Source: Calothrix sp. PCC 7103 (GTDB lineage: Bacteria > Cyanobacteriota > Cyanobacteriia > Cyanobacteriales > Nostocaceae). From it: a DNA stretch of 64,000 nt. The stretch lies in NCBI RefSeq assembly GCF_000331305.1, contig NZ_KB217481.1, forward strand, positions 156,765-220,764. The letters are read 5' to 3'. Made by a program: the position numbers and the translations under genes. Below, piece after piece: positions 16,105 through 24,265 of this stretch. Position 1 is the first letter of the stretch. Each line of letters starts with the position of its first letter. The notes under the pieces are model-generated. The model ran no database searches. It was not told where the DNA came from and saw only the letters and a program-made list of their open reading frames with translations.

Positions 16105-16656
16105 TTACCAATCTCCTGATATGTGTGAAACACGATTGTTCATGTTGTCTCTTATATATCCTTCTTTATCTACATAAGAAGTTTCGGGTATTGAGCCTCT
16201 GCTAATTAAATTTTGCGTTGCCTCTTCATCAGTGTTATTTGACGAAGAGTAGGGATTGTTAGTTTGGTAAGTATTGGATGCTTCTATGCATTCTTCTTGA
16301 TAACCAGCATATTCAAACTTGCTATACCAACTCGACGCAGTATTTTTATTTACGCCTGCTATTTCACAAGCTTTCCTTTGAGATATCCCATTTTTATAAC
16401 ATTCATATAATTTCTGTCTTTTGTCTTTGGATAAATGGGATTTATGAGCTAATGTTCCTGCTGTTCCCGAAACATGAGTTTGGCAGGCATTGCAAAGAAA
16501 CCTTCCTTCACATGCCGTTAATCTTGAACTTCCGCAGTGAGGACATGCATCTAACTGTCCTTTGTCAGCATCCCATGTTAAAGAACGTTGTTTTTGCTGG
16601 TTAACTTGTTGTTCTCGATATAAATCTCTTCTTAAATGTGCGGGTGTTCTAAACAT
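16105..16656 (-). CDS. Zinc-ribbon and helix-turn-helix protein (transposase-derived DNA-binding protein?)
   Basis: 183 residues. A zinc ribbon CPHCGSSRL...CNAC (Cys 38, 41, about 55 and 58) is followed by a helix-turn-helix, ISQRKACEIAGVNKNTASSW (about 94-113). This pair is the same as the InsA-like/IS1595-like N-terminal part of several transposases, but no DDE catalytic domain follows, only a Ser/Asn/Thr-rich tail. It could be a domesticated regulator or a transposase remnant. Arg/Lys-rich N-terminus. It heads the small cluster 15463-16656. ATG start. Confidence 0.65.
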   Translation of the reverse strand: MFRTPAHLRRDLYREQQVNQQKQRSLTWDADKGQLDACPHCGSSRLTACEGRFLCNACQTHVSGTAGTLAHKSHLSKDKRQKLYECYKNGISQRKACEIAGVNKNTASSWYSKFEYAGYQEECIEASNTYQTNNPYSSSNNTDEEATQNLISRGSIPETSYVDKEGYIRDNMNNRVSHISGDW

Positions 16657-16683
16657 AAAACTAATAATGAATACAAGAAATAC

Positions 16684-16699
16684 GGCGCCCGAAGGCGCC
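16684..16699 (-). terminator. GGCGCC hairpin with UUCG tetraloop
   Basis: Two GGCGCC copies (16694-16699 and 16684-16689) are separated by exactly four bases, which on the minus strand read TTCG. That gives a C(UUCG)G tetraloop, the most stable RNA hairpin loop. It lies 41 bases past the stop of the gene at 16741. The following bases are only moderately T-rich, so termination is likely but not sure. Confidence 0.5.
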
Positions 16700-16740
16700 T
16701 AACTCAACGCAATTACTAAATATTCAAATTTTTACTAAAA

Positions 16741-17088
16741 TTACCAAAAATTCTTAATTTCATTATTACAATAATGAACCCAAAACTTCCAATCTCCGTT
16801 AGGAATTGGAAATCTTGAGTGTTTCGGTGCCTCTCGTACTAAATTTTCCCAGTATTGCTTGCACCCATCTAAATATAAATCAGCATCACCTTGTCTGCTA
16901 TGATAACCAAGTTCATCAGCCGGGATATGGAAACGGACGCGCGTGAAATTTTCGGAAATTTCTTCAAATACCGCATGTTCTGCATCTATCAAATAATAGT
17001 CTGATTCAGCAGGATTAATATCGATAAAAACTATACTATTAGATGCAGCAACGCACGGTTTAATAAACAATCCATCGGCTACTACCAA
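16741..17088 (-). CDS. Hypothetical protein, tandem paralogue of the next gene upstream
   Basis: 115 residues. It shares GDADLYLDG, a following Tyr/Trp-containing helix (YWENL) and a PNGDWKFW motif with GDADLFVEG, EEWQTF and PEGDWKNW in the 102-residue protein at 17082-17390, so the pair is a tandem duplication. TTG start at 17088 is supported by GAGG nine bases upstream and by the 7-base overlap with the preceding gene. Function unknown. Confidence 0.6.
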   Translation of the reverse strand: MVVADGLFIKPCVAASNSIVFIDINPAESDYYLIDAEHAVFEEISENFTRVRFHIPADELGYHSRQGDADLYLDGCKQYWENLVREAPKHSRFPIPNGDWKFWVHYCNNEIKNFW

Positions 17089-17390
17089 AATTCAACCTCC
17101 TCTGCAATATTACCATCGGCGTCAGCTTGGCACCAATTCTTCCAATCTCCTTCTGGATGCGGTTTATAAGCAGATATCATAGCCATACTAAGAAAGGTTT
17201 GCCATTCTTCAGCAGTTCCTTCTACAAATAAATCAGCATCACCTCGATCCATCTCTCCTTGCCAATCTTGCTTCGTGATTGGAAAACTAAAAACGGCGCC
17301 TCTTCCACCTGGTCTATCTTTAACTGTTAATCTATCAAGGTTAAGATAGTACCAGTCATTTTCTTGTAAATTAACTAATACTGGTTTCAT
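17082..17390 (-). CDS. Hypothetical protein, tandem paralogue of the gene at 16741
   Basis: 102 residues, ATG start. Beta-rich first half (NDWYYLNLDRLTVKDR, AVFSFPITKQDW), then the GDADLFVEG/GDWKNW core shared with its neighbour. The shared motif, an acidic turn followed by aromatic residues, could form a ligand or protein-binding surface. Overlaps its paralogue by 7 bases and follows the gene at 17399 after 8 bases. Confidence 0.6.
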   Translation of the reverse strand: MKPVLVNLQENDWYYLNLDRLTVKDRPGGRGAVFSFPITKQDWQGEMDRGDADLFVEGTAEEWQTFLSMAMISAYKPHPEGDWKNWCQADADGNIAEEVEFW

Positions 17391-17398
17391 TTTTATTT

Positions 17399-17722
17399 TT
17401 AACTATAATTAAAGTTGTCTGCAAGCGCTTGAACAAACCTAACTGTCTGTTCTAGGTTTAATGAACCAACTGTATTACCTAGTTCTTTAAACCAATCTTC
17501 TGCATCTATCCCAAATCCAACCTCAAAAGCTGTATAAACTTCTGAAGGGATTTCATCTTCGCTCAACTCCACAGTCACTAATACTGAGCTATAAGCTGCA
17601 ACCGCAGCCATCAAACTTACTCGCTCAACTTTATCCAGCTTTTCGGCATGGGCGCCGTACTTATTGCAAAACTCTCTTATCGTAGGAGTTGAAACGTAAA
17701 AATCAATATGGTAATTATTCAT
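17399..17722 (-). CDS. Hypothetical protein, helical
   Basis: 107 residues. TPTIREFCNKYGAHAEKLDK, then a Val/Ala-rich helix (RVSLMAAVAAYSSVLVTVEL) and an acidic region with FEVGFGIDAEDWFKEL. Mostly helical, soluble, not recognised. ATG start; probably in one message with 17747-18079 upstream (24-base gap). Confidence 0.55.
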   Translation of the reverse strand: MNNYHIDFYVSTPTIREFCNKYGAHAEKLDKVERVSLMAAVAAYSSVLVTVELSEDEIPSEVYTAFEVGFGIDAEDWFKELGNTVGSLNLEQTVRFVQALADNFNYS

Positions 17723-17746
17723 TTTGGAGAATTATAAGTATGATGA

Positions 17747-18079
17747 TTATTCATTTTTTTTTTCAAATCCCTTGCTTAACGCAACCAAGTTATCAAGGCA
17801 CCTTTCTAGATTATTTTGACAGTTTATCCAGATAATATTCTGAGTGCCGCTGGATAATACTGCGTTAGTAGTTTTGCCATCACCGTAAACATTGATGACA
17901 ACATTAGGCGCCTTAATTACAACGCCAGACTGAAATTTGTTAACGATGTAATTACCTTGTCCGCTAGCATATAAGCTAGCAGCCCATTCAGAAATGATAT
18001 CGTCAAGATGAAGAATATAACTACTTTTGTCATTTTTACAACCCGTAAGCGTAAGGTTGGTACTTGTGCGACTCACCAT
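17747..18079 (-). CDS. Hypothetical protein
   Basis: 110 residues with a beta-strand-rich middle (YIVNKFQSGVVIKAPNVVIN, then VYGDGKTTNAVLSSGTQNII) that reads like a short repetitive beta structure, and a helical charged tail ending KGFEKKNE. No signal peptide. Not recognised. ATG start. The 105 bases upstream contain an AT-rich stretch but no clear promoter. Confidence 0.5.
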   Translation of the reverse strand: MVSRTSTNLTLTGCKNDKSSYILHLDDIISEWAASLYASGQGNYIVNKFQSGVVIKAPNVVINVYGDGKTTNAVLSSGTQNIIWINCQNNLERCLDNLVALSKGFEKKNE

Positions 18080-18185
18080 ATTAGTTTTCCTGTAACTAGG
18101 TAATTTATCAAAACTACCTCTAGATACATCGACACTATAAATGTGAGAGATATGAAGCTTAGTTTCAAGTTTTTTAGCATATGGT

Positions 18186-18461
18186 TTAGTTTAACTGCTC
18201 AAGTTTAAATCGGATTTCGATTCGTAAAGCTTCGATTGCGTTTATTAAATTTTGCTCTGCAATTTTCATACCACTAGCTACCTCCCTAGATTGCTGGGCG
18301 CCAATTCTACATTCAAGCGCTTTATCATAATTACCATACGCTTCAAACTGCGTAGCATAATTTTCTAATTCTTCAGCCTGTGCAAGCAGCAAAGCAGGTT
18401 TTTCGACATTTTCTGCTAAAAGCTGATAGGCTTCATTCAAACTTTCTAAAGTATTTGTCAT
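18186..18461 (-). CDS. Hypothetical coiled-coil protein
   Basis: 91 residues from the ATG at 18461 (MTNTLESLNEAYQLL). Nearly all helix with heptad-like Leu/Ala spacing through to IRFKLEQLN, so probably a coiled coil or helical bundle. A longer reading from a GTG at 18524 would run through a perfect 10-bp hairpin between the genes, so the ATG is preferred. Not recognised. Confidence 0.55.
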   Translation of the reverse strand: MTNTLESLNEAYQLLAENVEKPALLLAQAEELENYATQFEAYGNYDKALECRIGAQQSREVASGMKIAEQNLINAIEALRIEIRFKLEQLN

Positions 18462-18490
18462 TCGGTTTGGTTTATGTACTTGATTGACAT

Positions 18491-18522
18491 GCGTCTGATT
18501 ATTACAGTTAAAAATCAGACGC
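18491..18522 (-). terminator. Perfect 10-bp hairpin between genes
   Basis: GCGTCTGATT (18491-18500) and AATCAGACGC (18513-18522) pair perfectly around 12 bases. It sits 8 bases past the stop of the gene at 18531 and 30 bases before the start of the next. On the minus strand ATGTCAATC follows, not a T-run, so it may be an attenuating or protecting stem-loop. Confidence 0.5.
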
Positions 18523-18530
18523 ACGTTTCT

Positions 18531-18848
18531 TTATGCTGCAATCCCAATCAACCCACCATTTTCAATGTGGTACTCGATGAGAGTGTTAATCGCCATCTCT
18601 GGAGTCGCCACTTGAATCATGTTTTTCTTATCAAGCGAGTACCCCCATTGATGACGTAGATACACCACCATTCCACTAAAGCCGTTGTAGTCGAGGGTTA
18701 CAGCAAGGTCTGTTCCCCCACCAACCACAACTTCCACACATTCGGCGCCTACTTCAACAGCAGCAGCACGAATTTGTCCAAATATAAGGCGTTCAAAATC
18801 ATTGGAAAGTTCACTCTCCAAAATATCAAACCCTGTTGCGTATTCCAT
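18531..18848 (-). CDS. Hypothetical protein, first gene of the minus-strand array
   Basis: 105 residues from the ATG at 18848 (MEYATGFDILESE); a TTG at 18890 would add 14 residues. Alpha/beta pattern: helix (SNDFERLIFGQIRAAAVEVG), strand (AECVEVVVGGG), strand (DLAVTLDYNGFSGMVVYLRH), helix (EMAINTLIEYHIENG). It looks like a compact single domain but I cannot name it. It is the most upstream minus-strand gene, so its promoter should lie in the repeat-rich gap to 19409. Confidence 0.55.
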   Translation of the reverse strand: MEYATGFDILESELSNDFERLIFGQIRAAAVEVGAECVEVVVGGGTDLAVTLDYNGFSGMVVYLRHQWGYSLDKKNMIQVATPEMAINTLIEYHIENGGLIGIAA

Positions 18849-18890
18849 AGTTAGTAAATATTTAAGGTTTAAGTCGCTTGTGTTAGACAA

Positions 18891-19409
18891 CGCACACTTT
18901 ATATAGGCGCCTATTCTAAGAACGGTAAGTCCGTTTCGTCACCCGCGACATAAACGATGTAATTCCAGGTTTTGGGAAACTACATCTTTGACCACATCTA
19001 TATATATTGCTATTTATATATAGATGCTCATAGGACAAGACCAAACAAGTTTGACAAACTTTCATCGCCTCCCAACCACGGTAGATATAAAGAATCTTTT
19101 TTCGCTGCCTACCTCTCGTGCAGTGCTTTGACTATACACACTCACACTACCCCTCAACAGGTACTCATCAATTCGGTTTTCAAGGTTCAGATTGCTTAAG
19201 ACTAGGCTCAAAGCTAGTCCCTGCTTAGGTTGTAGCCTTAGCCCGTAATCGGGCTTTGCTCTACTCCTTTAATGTACTGTATATATCCAGTACATGTCTA
19301 TATTCCTACTATAAGTATTTTAGGTGCTTACTGGGTTGTCCTATACGATATATTTATGCATTATTAAAACGTGGTAAAGTTGAGGTGTCATGTTTTATAA
19401 TCGCGCTCT
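18891..19409. promoter_or_regulatory. Divergent control region rich in inverted repeats
   Basis: This gap separates the minus-strand array from the plus-strand replication module. It holds several perfect inverted repeats: GATGTA/TACATC (18956-18961, 18981-18986); CATCTATATATA/TATATATAGATG (18995-19006, 19015-19026); AGCCCG/CGGGCT (19240-19255); and ATGTACTG/CAGTACAT (19272-19279, 19288-19295). The last has the form of an operator. I see no convincing gene here. Any of these could bind the small protein encoded next. Confidence 0.45.
19396..19401 (+). promoter_or_regulatory. Consensus -10 box just before a start codon
   Basis: TATAAT lies only 8 bases before the ATG of the 82-residue gene, and no Shine-Dalgarno sequence is present. 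If used, transcription would begin at or next to the ATG, giving a leaderless message. No good -35 box is seen at 17 bases. Confidence 0.3.
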
Positions 19410-19658
19410 ATGCCTCGTAAGGGATACCAAGCAATAACATTAACTTTGAAAGACGAGGTGGTAGAAGCTCTCGACTCTTTTGGCGATACGCGGAGCAATG
19501 CAGTATCCCAGCTAGTACTTCGGCATAAAGCTGCCCTTCAATATAAAGGAGACGATACCCCCGAAGCTTTGGCAGCTTACATAAAACAAAGAATTCCTGA
19601 ATTTAGCAAAGAGCAAGTAATCGATTTAATCGTTGCCTGCCTAGAATATTTGAAATAA
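19410..19658 (+). CDS. Small DNA-binding protein (ribbon-helix-helix-like), replication-linked
   Basis: 82 residues. The start (PRKGYQAITLTLKDEVVEAL) has the basic arm, short beta strand and helix of ribbon-helix-helix proteins, followed by SNAVSQLVLRHKAAL as the second helix and a helical C-terminal part (EFSKEQVIDLIVACLEYL). It lies directly upstream of four long inverted repeats and the first CyRepA1 gene, so it is a candidate copy-number regulator or repeat-binding protein. The fold is inferred from pattern only. ATG start without a visible ribosome binding site. Confidence 0.6.
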   Translation: MPRKGYQAITLTLKDEVVEALDSFGDTRSNAVSQLVLRHKAALQYKGDDTPEALAAYIKQRIPEFSKEQVIDLIVACLEYLK

Positions 19659-19713
19659 ATCAGTATTCCGATTAAAATGCGGCGCAAGCCGCGTATACAC
19701 AAGGTTTTGGGCA

Positions 19714-19761
19714 TTTATTCGGTGTAAGATTTACAAATAATGAAAAGTTACACCGAATAAA
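19714..19761. repeat. Inverted repeat TTTATTCGGTGTAA, copy 1
   Basis: Perfect 14-bp arms (19714-19727 and 19748-19761) around a 20-base AT-rich spacer. First of six copies in the window; the cluster of four here is iteron-like and precedes a replication gene. Confidence 0.9.
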
Positions 19762-19842
19762 TCGGCGCCTAAGCGAGTTGCTACGCATGACAAATATTTA
19801 CCTAAAAATCTGAAATTAGTTTATATCCGAAGATTTTGAGGA

Positions 19843-19889
19843 TTTATTCGGTGTAAAAATCAAGAAAATAAAAAACTTACACCGAATAA
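19843..19889. repeat. Inverted repeat TTTATTCGGTGTAA, copy 2
   Basis: Arms at 19843-19856 and 19877-19889 with an A-rich spacer of 20 bases. Starts 129 bases after copy 1. Confidence 0.9.
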
Positions 19890-19955
19890 CTAAATGAAGC
19901 AGATGCCTCGGCTCTTAGAATCGCGCAATTGACTTGTCTATAACGGTTTCAACTA

Positions 19956-20004
19956 TTTATTCGGTGTATAAAATTAAAAAATAAGAAAATTTACACCGAA
20001 TAAA
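19956..20004. repeat. Inverted repeat TTTATTCGGTGTAA, copy 3
   Basis: Arms at 19956-19968 and 19991-20004, spacer A-rich. Starts 113 bases after copy 2. Confidence 0.9.
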
Positions 20005-20100
20005 AGCAGGCGCCTAGCTACTTCAGATTTAAGCAGTTATTACGCCTCTTGATTGCAGCCATCAAATGGGTAAAAGCATTGTGTTATGAGAGATTGAACT

Positions 20101-20146
20101 TTTATTCGGTGTAAAAAATTTAAGAGTGAAAATCATACACCGAATA
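20101..20146. repeat. Inverted repeat TTTATTCGGTGTAA, copy 4
   Basis: Left arm perfect (20101-20114), right arm slightly shorter (20136-20146, TACACCGAATA). Starts 145 bases after copy 3 and ends about 450 bases before the CyRepA1 start. Confidence 0.9.
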
Positions 20147-20598
20147 GTCAGCAGGCGCCTACCAGTCTAAATAACAAGGGTATAACTGTATATTTAATAA
20201 ATTTTACTTATCAAATATGCAGGTTTGTCTTACTGGTAAATTACGTAAGGCTTTTTTCCGTTATAAATTTTGAAATATTTTGTTCCCTAGGCGCCGTTTT
20301 GTACTACAATTATTCTGTATCAAGCAAAAATCAAGCTTGAACAAAGTAATAAAGTTTTACGAAAAAAAGATTTAACGAATTGGCTGCGTAACAACTCTAC
20401 GAGTTGCCAAAAGTGATAAAATGATCGATTAGTTCAAGGTTAATCAAGCGTTCGCCCATATATATCCAAAGCATACGCATGGTTAAGTAAAGAATGTTTG
20501 ATTGTTGAACACAAGCACATAAAAAAATAACCCGGTTGCTTGTACCAACCGGATAGCGTTAGGGGATACCCCTTAACAAATATTCTTTTGTAATTATT
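20147..20598 (+). promoter_or_regulatory. Leader of the first replication gene
   Basis: No gene is seen here. AT-rich sequence is followed by three hairpins near the gene: CAACTC/GAGTTG (20392-20406), CCGGTTG/CAACCGG (20532-20552) and a tight GGGG/CCCC stem (20562-20572). The last lies 27 bases before the ATG and could mask the ribosome entry region. Hairpin-rich leaders often carry copy-number control, usually with an antisense RNA; none is demonstrable here. Confidence 0.45.
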
Positions 20599-23500
20599 AT
20601 GAATTATAACTCAGTTTTGTCCAGCTCCGCAGCTATTTCCGAAAAAACTTTTGCTTCCTTAAGCGAAGGCGCCCTAACGATAGATTACTTAGTAGAACAA
20701 TTGCACTTAGAGCGAGCGCACGTTGAGGAATGGCTAGAAAGTTCAGTAGATTTAGGGATTGTGGCGTTGAACGTGAAGTCGCTATCAGGGGATGGCGCCT
20801 ACGAGTATCTGATTCCTGATCCACGTGCGGCAACAAAGAAAGTACATCCGGACGCGCAGTGGAAGGCTTTGCGTAATCGATATGGAACTTGGGAAAATGG
20901 GGGTTGGTGGGTGAATGGGATAGACCCCCTAGAGGGTTATAGCCCGATGGGTTGGGGAAGTTTTAAACCTAAGATTCCAAGATTAAAAACTTCGGCGAGT
21001 GGGTTCGGCGCCGTCGCAAAAGTGAAGTTAAAGCCGATTAAGTATGAACACGCAGTTGGAGAAAAGACACGCGCGATATTTTTAGAAGTTCCTCTATATA
21101 TATGGAAGAAAATAGCTGATAAGTATAATGTGCCGCTGCCCAATTTCGTAGAGGCGCCTGATACGTCCAGTTACTCTGATATCTATATATATACAAATTT
21201 AGTGGACGGACGCATACCCGAAATAAGTTTTTGGCAGTGGGTTCATGAAAACAACTTACCCGTAACTATTGTAGAGGGGGCAAAAAAGGCAGGCGCCTTA
21301 CTTACAGCCGGGTTTATCGCAATTGCAATACCTGGAATATTTTCAGGATACCGTTCAGTAAAGGATGCCAGCGATAAGGTGATAGATCGGTTTATAATCC
21401 CCGACTTGAAGCACTTTTCTACTCCAGGCAGAGAATTCAATATTTGTTTTGATTATGAAACCCGTCCAGTACAACTGCGTGACCTGAAAACAGCAATTAC
21501 AAATTTTGGTTTTCTTTTGGTTCAAGAGCAGTGCGTGGTTAGAGTAACCGACTTGCCTGGTAAGGAGAAAGGGGTTGATGATTTTATTGCAATGCGCGGC
21601 GCCTGGGCTTATAAAATAATTCACGCCAAACTATCGTTCGACCAGTGGCGATGTTTGGAGTTTGCTAAGTTGACTGCGGTTTCTGTAACAATCAACCAGA
21701 GATATTTGGGTGAGATGAAGTTACCAGCAGGCGCCAAGCTTGTGGGAATCAAGAGTCCAAAGGGTACAGGGAAGACTGAATGGTTAATAAAAATAGTGGC
21801 TGAAAGAATGGCTCAAGGTTTGCCGACTATATTGTTGACGCATCGTGTCCAGCTTGGGGAAGCAATTTGTAATCGATTAGGACTAACTTATGTCGCTCGA
21901 TTAAAGGATGATGATTCTGAAACTTATAACGGGTATGGTTTTGGGTTTGGGCTTTGTGTTGATTCCTTGCATCCAAATAGCCAAGCACGGTTCAATGCTG
22001 AAAGCTGGAAAGATGCCTTGATAATAGTGGACGAATGTGAGCAAGTTTTCTGGCACACGTTAACCGCGTCCACTGAAGTTAAAAAGCATCGCCCTGAAGT
22101 AATCAGCCAGATGTCAAAATTATTTTCTCAAGCACTCGTCCACGAAAACGGAGGAATAATTTTACTTGATGCCGACCTCAGCGACTTATCCTTCGAGTTT
22201 GTGAAAGGACTTGCTGGCGCCTCTGATATTGAACCTTGGATTGTTGAAAATACTTGGAAACCTGAAGTAGGGCGAACAGTCATCAATTATACGAACCGCT
22301 ACCAACTCCTTGCTGCTCTTGAAAAGGAAATTGAGGCAGGTAACAACGTAATGATTGTTACTCAATCTCAAAAACGCCAATCTAAGTTCAGCACAATTAA
22401 TTTAGAAACAAGACTGCGTAAAAAATTTGGAGATGGAAAAAGCATACTTAGGTGCGACTCGGAAACAATAGCCGACCCGTCCCACCCAGCTTTTGGCTGT
22501 ATTGGGTCATTGAACGAAATCCTTACTAAATACAACATCGTTATTTGTTCCCCAAGTCTTGAAACTGGAGTCTCAATCGATATAGAAGGTCATTTTTCGA
22601 GTGTTTGGGCGTTTATGGCTGGGGTAAGTTCCGTCAACAGTGCCTGCCAATCGGTAATTAGGCTGCGTGAACTTGTTCCACTCCACATGTTCGCTGCCAA
22701 AAGGGGATTAAATTTCTCAGGCAACCGCTCTATAAACAACCGCGCGCTCGTGATGGGGCAAAACAAAACCTACAGAGCCAACCTCAGTTTGATTGATAGC
22801 ACTGACGGCGAAGAATTTAAGCTTAACCAAACTGCAATCGACGTTTGGGGCAAGATGGCAGCGCGCGTTAACGCTGGAATGCAAAACTACCGCGATTCAA
22901 TTCTTCTAGCTCTTCAAAATGAAGGACACACTATCACTGAACCGGAAGCCGAGTTTGAAGAAAGTGTTGTCAAGGAAATTGAAAAAGAGCTAAATGAAAT
23001 AAAAAAGGGTAATTACACCAAATACTGTGAGGCGATTTGCGAAAAAGATATTTCAACACTATCGTCCACTGAATTTGAAAAGCTCCAGTCAAAAAAATCT
23101 AAAACCGAAGATGAACGCAATCTAGAGAAAAAATACGAACTGCATCAACTTTATTCAGTTGATGTGACTCCTGAACTAGTTGCTGCCGACGATGATGGGT
23201 TATACCCTGCACTCAGATTGCAATACTATCTCACAATCGGGCGCCCTTACCTTAAAGAACGCGATAAAAAAGTTGTTGAAGGTCTAGTAAAAAATGGAAA
23301 CGGTAAAATATTTACTCCCGACCTTAACAAGAGCGTTTATATAGCCAGCGTTTCTGCCCTCGAAATCCTTGGAGTTGCTCCACTACTTAATCAAACTGAA
23401 CGAGCGTTCCGAGGCTTAGATTCCGACTTACAAACTTTATGCGAAAAAGCTATCCAGTTCTCAAACGAAATCAAAGACTTACTAAATATCACAATTTCTA

Positions 23501-23700
23501 AACGCGCGACACCAATTCAAGTCTTGCGGCAGATTATCGGCAAGCTCGGATTCAAACTCAAGCTTGGTGGACGCGATGGTTCCGGTACTCGACAACGCTA
23601 CTACTACATCAAATCAATTTACAACGGCGCCAAAATTCTAGCTAATTGGTTGGAAAAGGATTCGTCTCAATCTGGCTATACGTCCACTGAATCTGTATAA
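20599..23700 (+). CDS. Plasmid replication protein, CyRepA1 family (first copy)
   Basis: 1033 residues. After an N-terminal DNA-binding-like region (1-100), a DUF3854/Toprim-like domain follows with VTIVEGAKKA (222-231), ICFDYET (282-288) and KGVDDF (324-329). A helicase domain comes next with Walker A KSPKGTGKT (385-393), a DECE-type Walker B (IIVDECEQVFW, about 475-485) and SLETGVSID. This is the layout of cyanobacterial plasmid replicases, which likely act as primase-helicase initiators. A 1025-residue paralogue with the same motifs lies at 51073. The stop codon falls inside a stem-loop (23681-23725). ATG start; the frame from about 23626 on is partly duplicated downstream. Confidence 0.85.
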   Translation: MNYNSVLSSSAAISEKTFASLSEGALTIDYLVEQLHLERAHVEEWLESSVDLGIVALNVKSLSGDGAYEYLIPDPRAATKKVHPDAQWKALRNRYGTWENGGWWVNGIDPLEGYSPMGWGSFKPKIPRLKTSASGFGAVAKVKLKPIKYEHAVGEKTRAIFLEVPLYIWKKIADKYNVPLPNFVEAPDTSSYSDIYIYTNLVDGRIPEISFWQWVHENNLPVTIVEGAKKAGALLTAGFIAIAIPGIFSGYRSVKDASDKVIDRFIIPDLKHFSTPGREFNICFDYETRPVQLRDLKTAITNFGFLLVQEQCVVRVTDLPGKEKGVDDFIAMRGAWAYKIIHAKLSFDQWRCLEFAKLTAVSVTINQRYLGEMKLPAGAKLVGIKSPKGTGKTEWLIKIVAERMAQGLPTILLTHRVQLGEAICNRLGLTYVARLKDDDSETYNGYGFGFGLCVDSLHPNSQARFNAESWKDALIIVDECEQVFWHTLTASTEVKKHRPEVISQMSKLFSQALVHENGGIILLDADLSDLSFEFVKGLAGASDIEPWIVENTWKPEVGRTVINYTNRYQLLAALEKEIEAGNNVMIVTQSQKRQSKFSTINLETRLRKKFGDGKSILRCDSETIADPSHPAFGCIGSLNEILTKYNIVICSPSLETGVSIDIEGHFSSVWAFMAGVSSVNSACQSVIRLRELVPLHMFAAKRGLNFSGNRSINNRALVMGQNKTYRANLSLIDSTDGEEFKLNQTAIDVWGKMAARVNAGMQNYRDSILLALQNEGHTITEPEAEFEESVVKEIEKELNEIKKGNYTKYCEAICEKDISTLSSTEFEKLQSKKSKTEDERNLEKKYELHQLYSVDVTPELVAADDDGLYPALRLQYYLTIGRPYLKERDKKVVEGLVKNGNGKIFTPDLNKSVYIASVSALEILGVAPLLNQTERAFRGLDSDLQTLCEKAIQFSNEIKDLLNITISKRATPIQVLRQIIGKLGFKLKLGGRDGSGTRQRYYYIKSIYNGAKILANWLEKDSSQSGYTSTESV

Positions 23701-23725
23701 ATACAAAAACCATTATTAGTGGACG
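23681..23725. repeat. Rep-linked stem-loop, copy 1
   Basis: CGTCCACT (23681-23688) and AGTGGACG (23718-23725) flank a 29-base loop containing TATAAATACAAAAACC. The stop codon of the first CyRepA1 gene (23698-23700) lies in the loop. Confidence 0.8.
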
Positions 23726-23791
23726 GACTGTATATCCACCACTTCCAAATAACGATGGACACGCTCATCACCTTTTAGATGGGCATGAACG

Positions 23792-23810
23792 AAGCCGCCT
23801 CGGCTTTATT
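23792..23810 (+). terminator. Possible terminator after the first replication gene
   Basis: AAGCCG (23792-23797) and CGGCTT (23801-23806) pair around three bases and are followed by TATT. Short T-tract, so strength is doubtful. Confidence 0.4.
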
Positions 23811-23896
23811 CGAGGTCAACTTTATCGTGCGATAAAAACAAGGCGCCCAAATTCTAGCGAATTGGTTGGAAAAGGATTCGTCTCAATCTGGTTATA

Positions 23897-23952
23897 CGTC
23901 CACTGATTTCGTATAAATACAAAAACCATTATTAGAAAGGTTGCACTGGACG
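23897..23952. repeat. Rep-linked stem-loop, copy 2
   Basis: CGTCCACT (23897-23904) with TGGACG (23947-23952) and an inner TTTC/GAAA pair; the loop again holds TATAAATACAAAAACC. It lies inside the duplicated segment. Confidence 0.7.
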
Positions 23953-24080
23953 GACTATATATTCAGCACTTCCAAATAACAATGGACACGCTCATCACCT
24001 AAAAGGTGGGCATGAAGGAAGGCGCCGCGAGTTCCAGCCAAATAGTTAGGGCATGGTGTGAACCAATATGGACGTCCACC

Positions 24081-24131
24081 GCAGGCTTTCTGATTCTATA
24101 TAAATATAAAAAACAATCTTAGAAAGCCTGC
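24081..24131. repeat. Rep-linked stem-loop, copy 3 (different arms)
   Basis: Perfect 11-bp arms GCAGGCTTTCT (24081-24091) and AGAAAGCCTGC (24121-24131), unlike those of copies 1 and 2, but the loop still holds TATATAAATATAAAAAAC. Both arms changed together, which preserves pairing. Confidence 0.75.
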
Positions 24132-24265
24132 ACTCTCTCGCGCCAATCGATCAATACCAAATAATGTAACCACGCACCTTACCAAGGCAAACTTCTATTT
24201 AAGTTTTAGGCTAAAACTCGCAGCAAAACCCAACATGCTTTGGGCGCCCATTAACTATCACGTCA

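Larger units (their letters stand above)
23626..24020. repeat. Direct duplication of the 3' end of the first replication gene
   Basis: Bases 23626-23794 recur with a few changes at 23842-24020. Both copies run from GGCGCC through ATTGGTTGGAAAAGGATTCG, the stem-loop, and GGACACGCTCATCACC to GGGCATGAA. The second copy has no complete gene around it. It could be a scar of unequal recombination with a related replicon or a functional duplication of the stem-loop. Confidence 0.85.

Noticed and set aside
16105-16656. Complete IS1- or IS1595-type transposase
   Set aside because: Only the zinc ribbon and HTH are present; there is no DDE domain, no terminal repeats and no target duplication.
18972-19199. 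Plus-strand 75-residue frame
   Set aside because: It runs through perfect inverted repeats in a gene-free control region, has low-complexity Thr/His sequence, and no ribosome site.
19714-20146. CRISPR-like array
   Set aside because: Only four units, each is an inverted repeat with its own inner spacer, distances between units are uneven (113-145 bases), and no cas gene is near.
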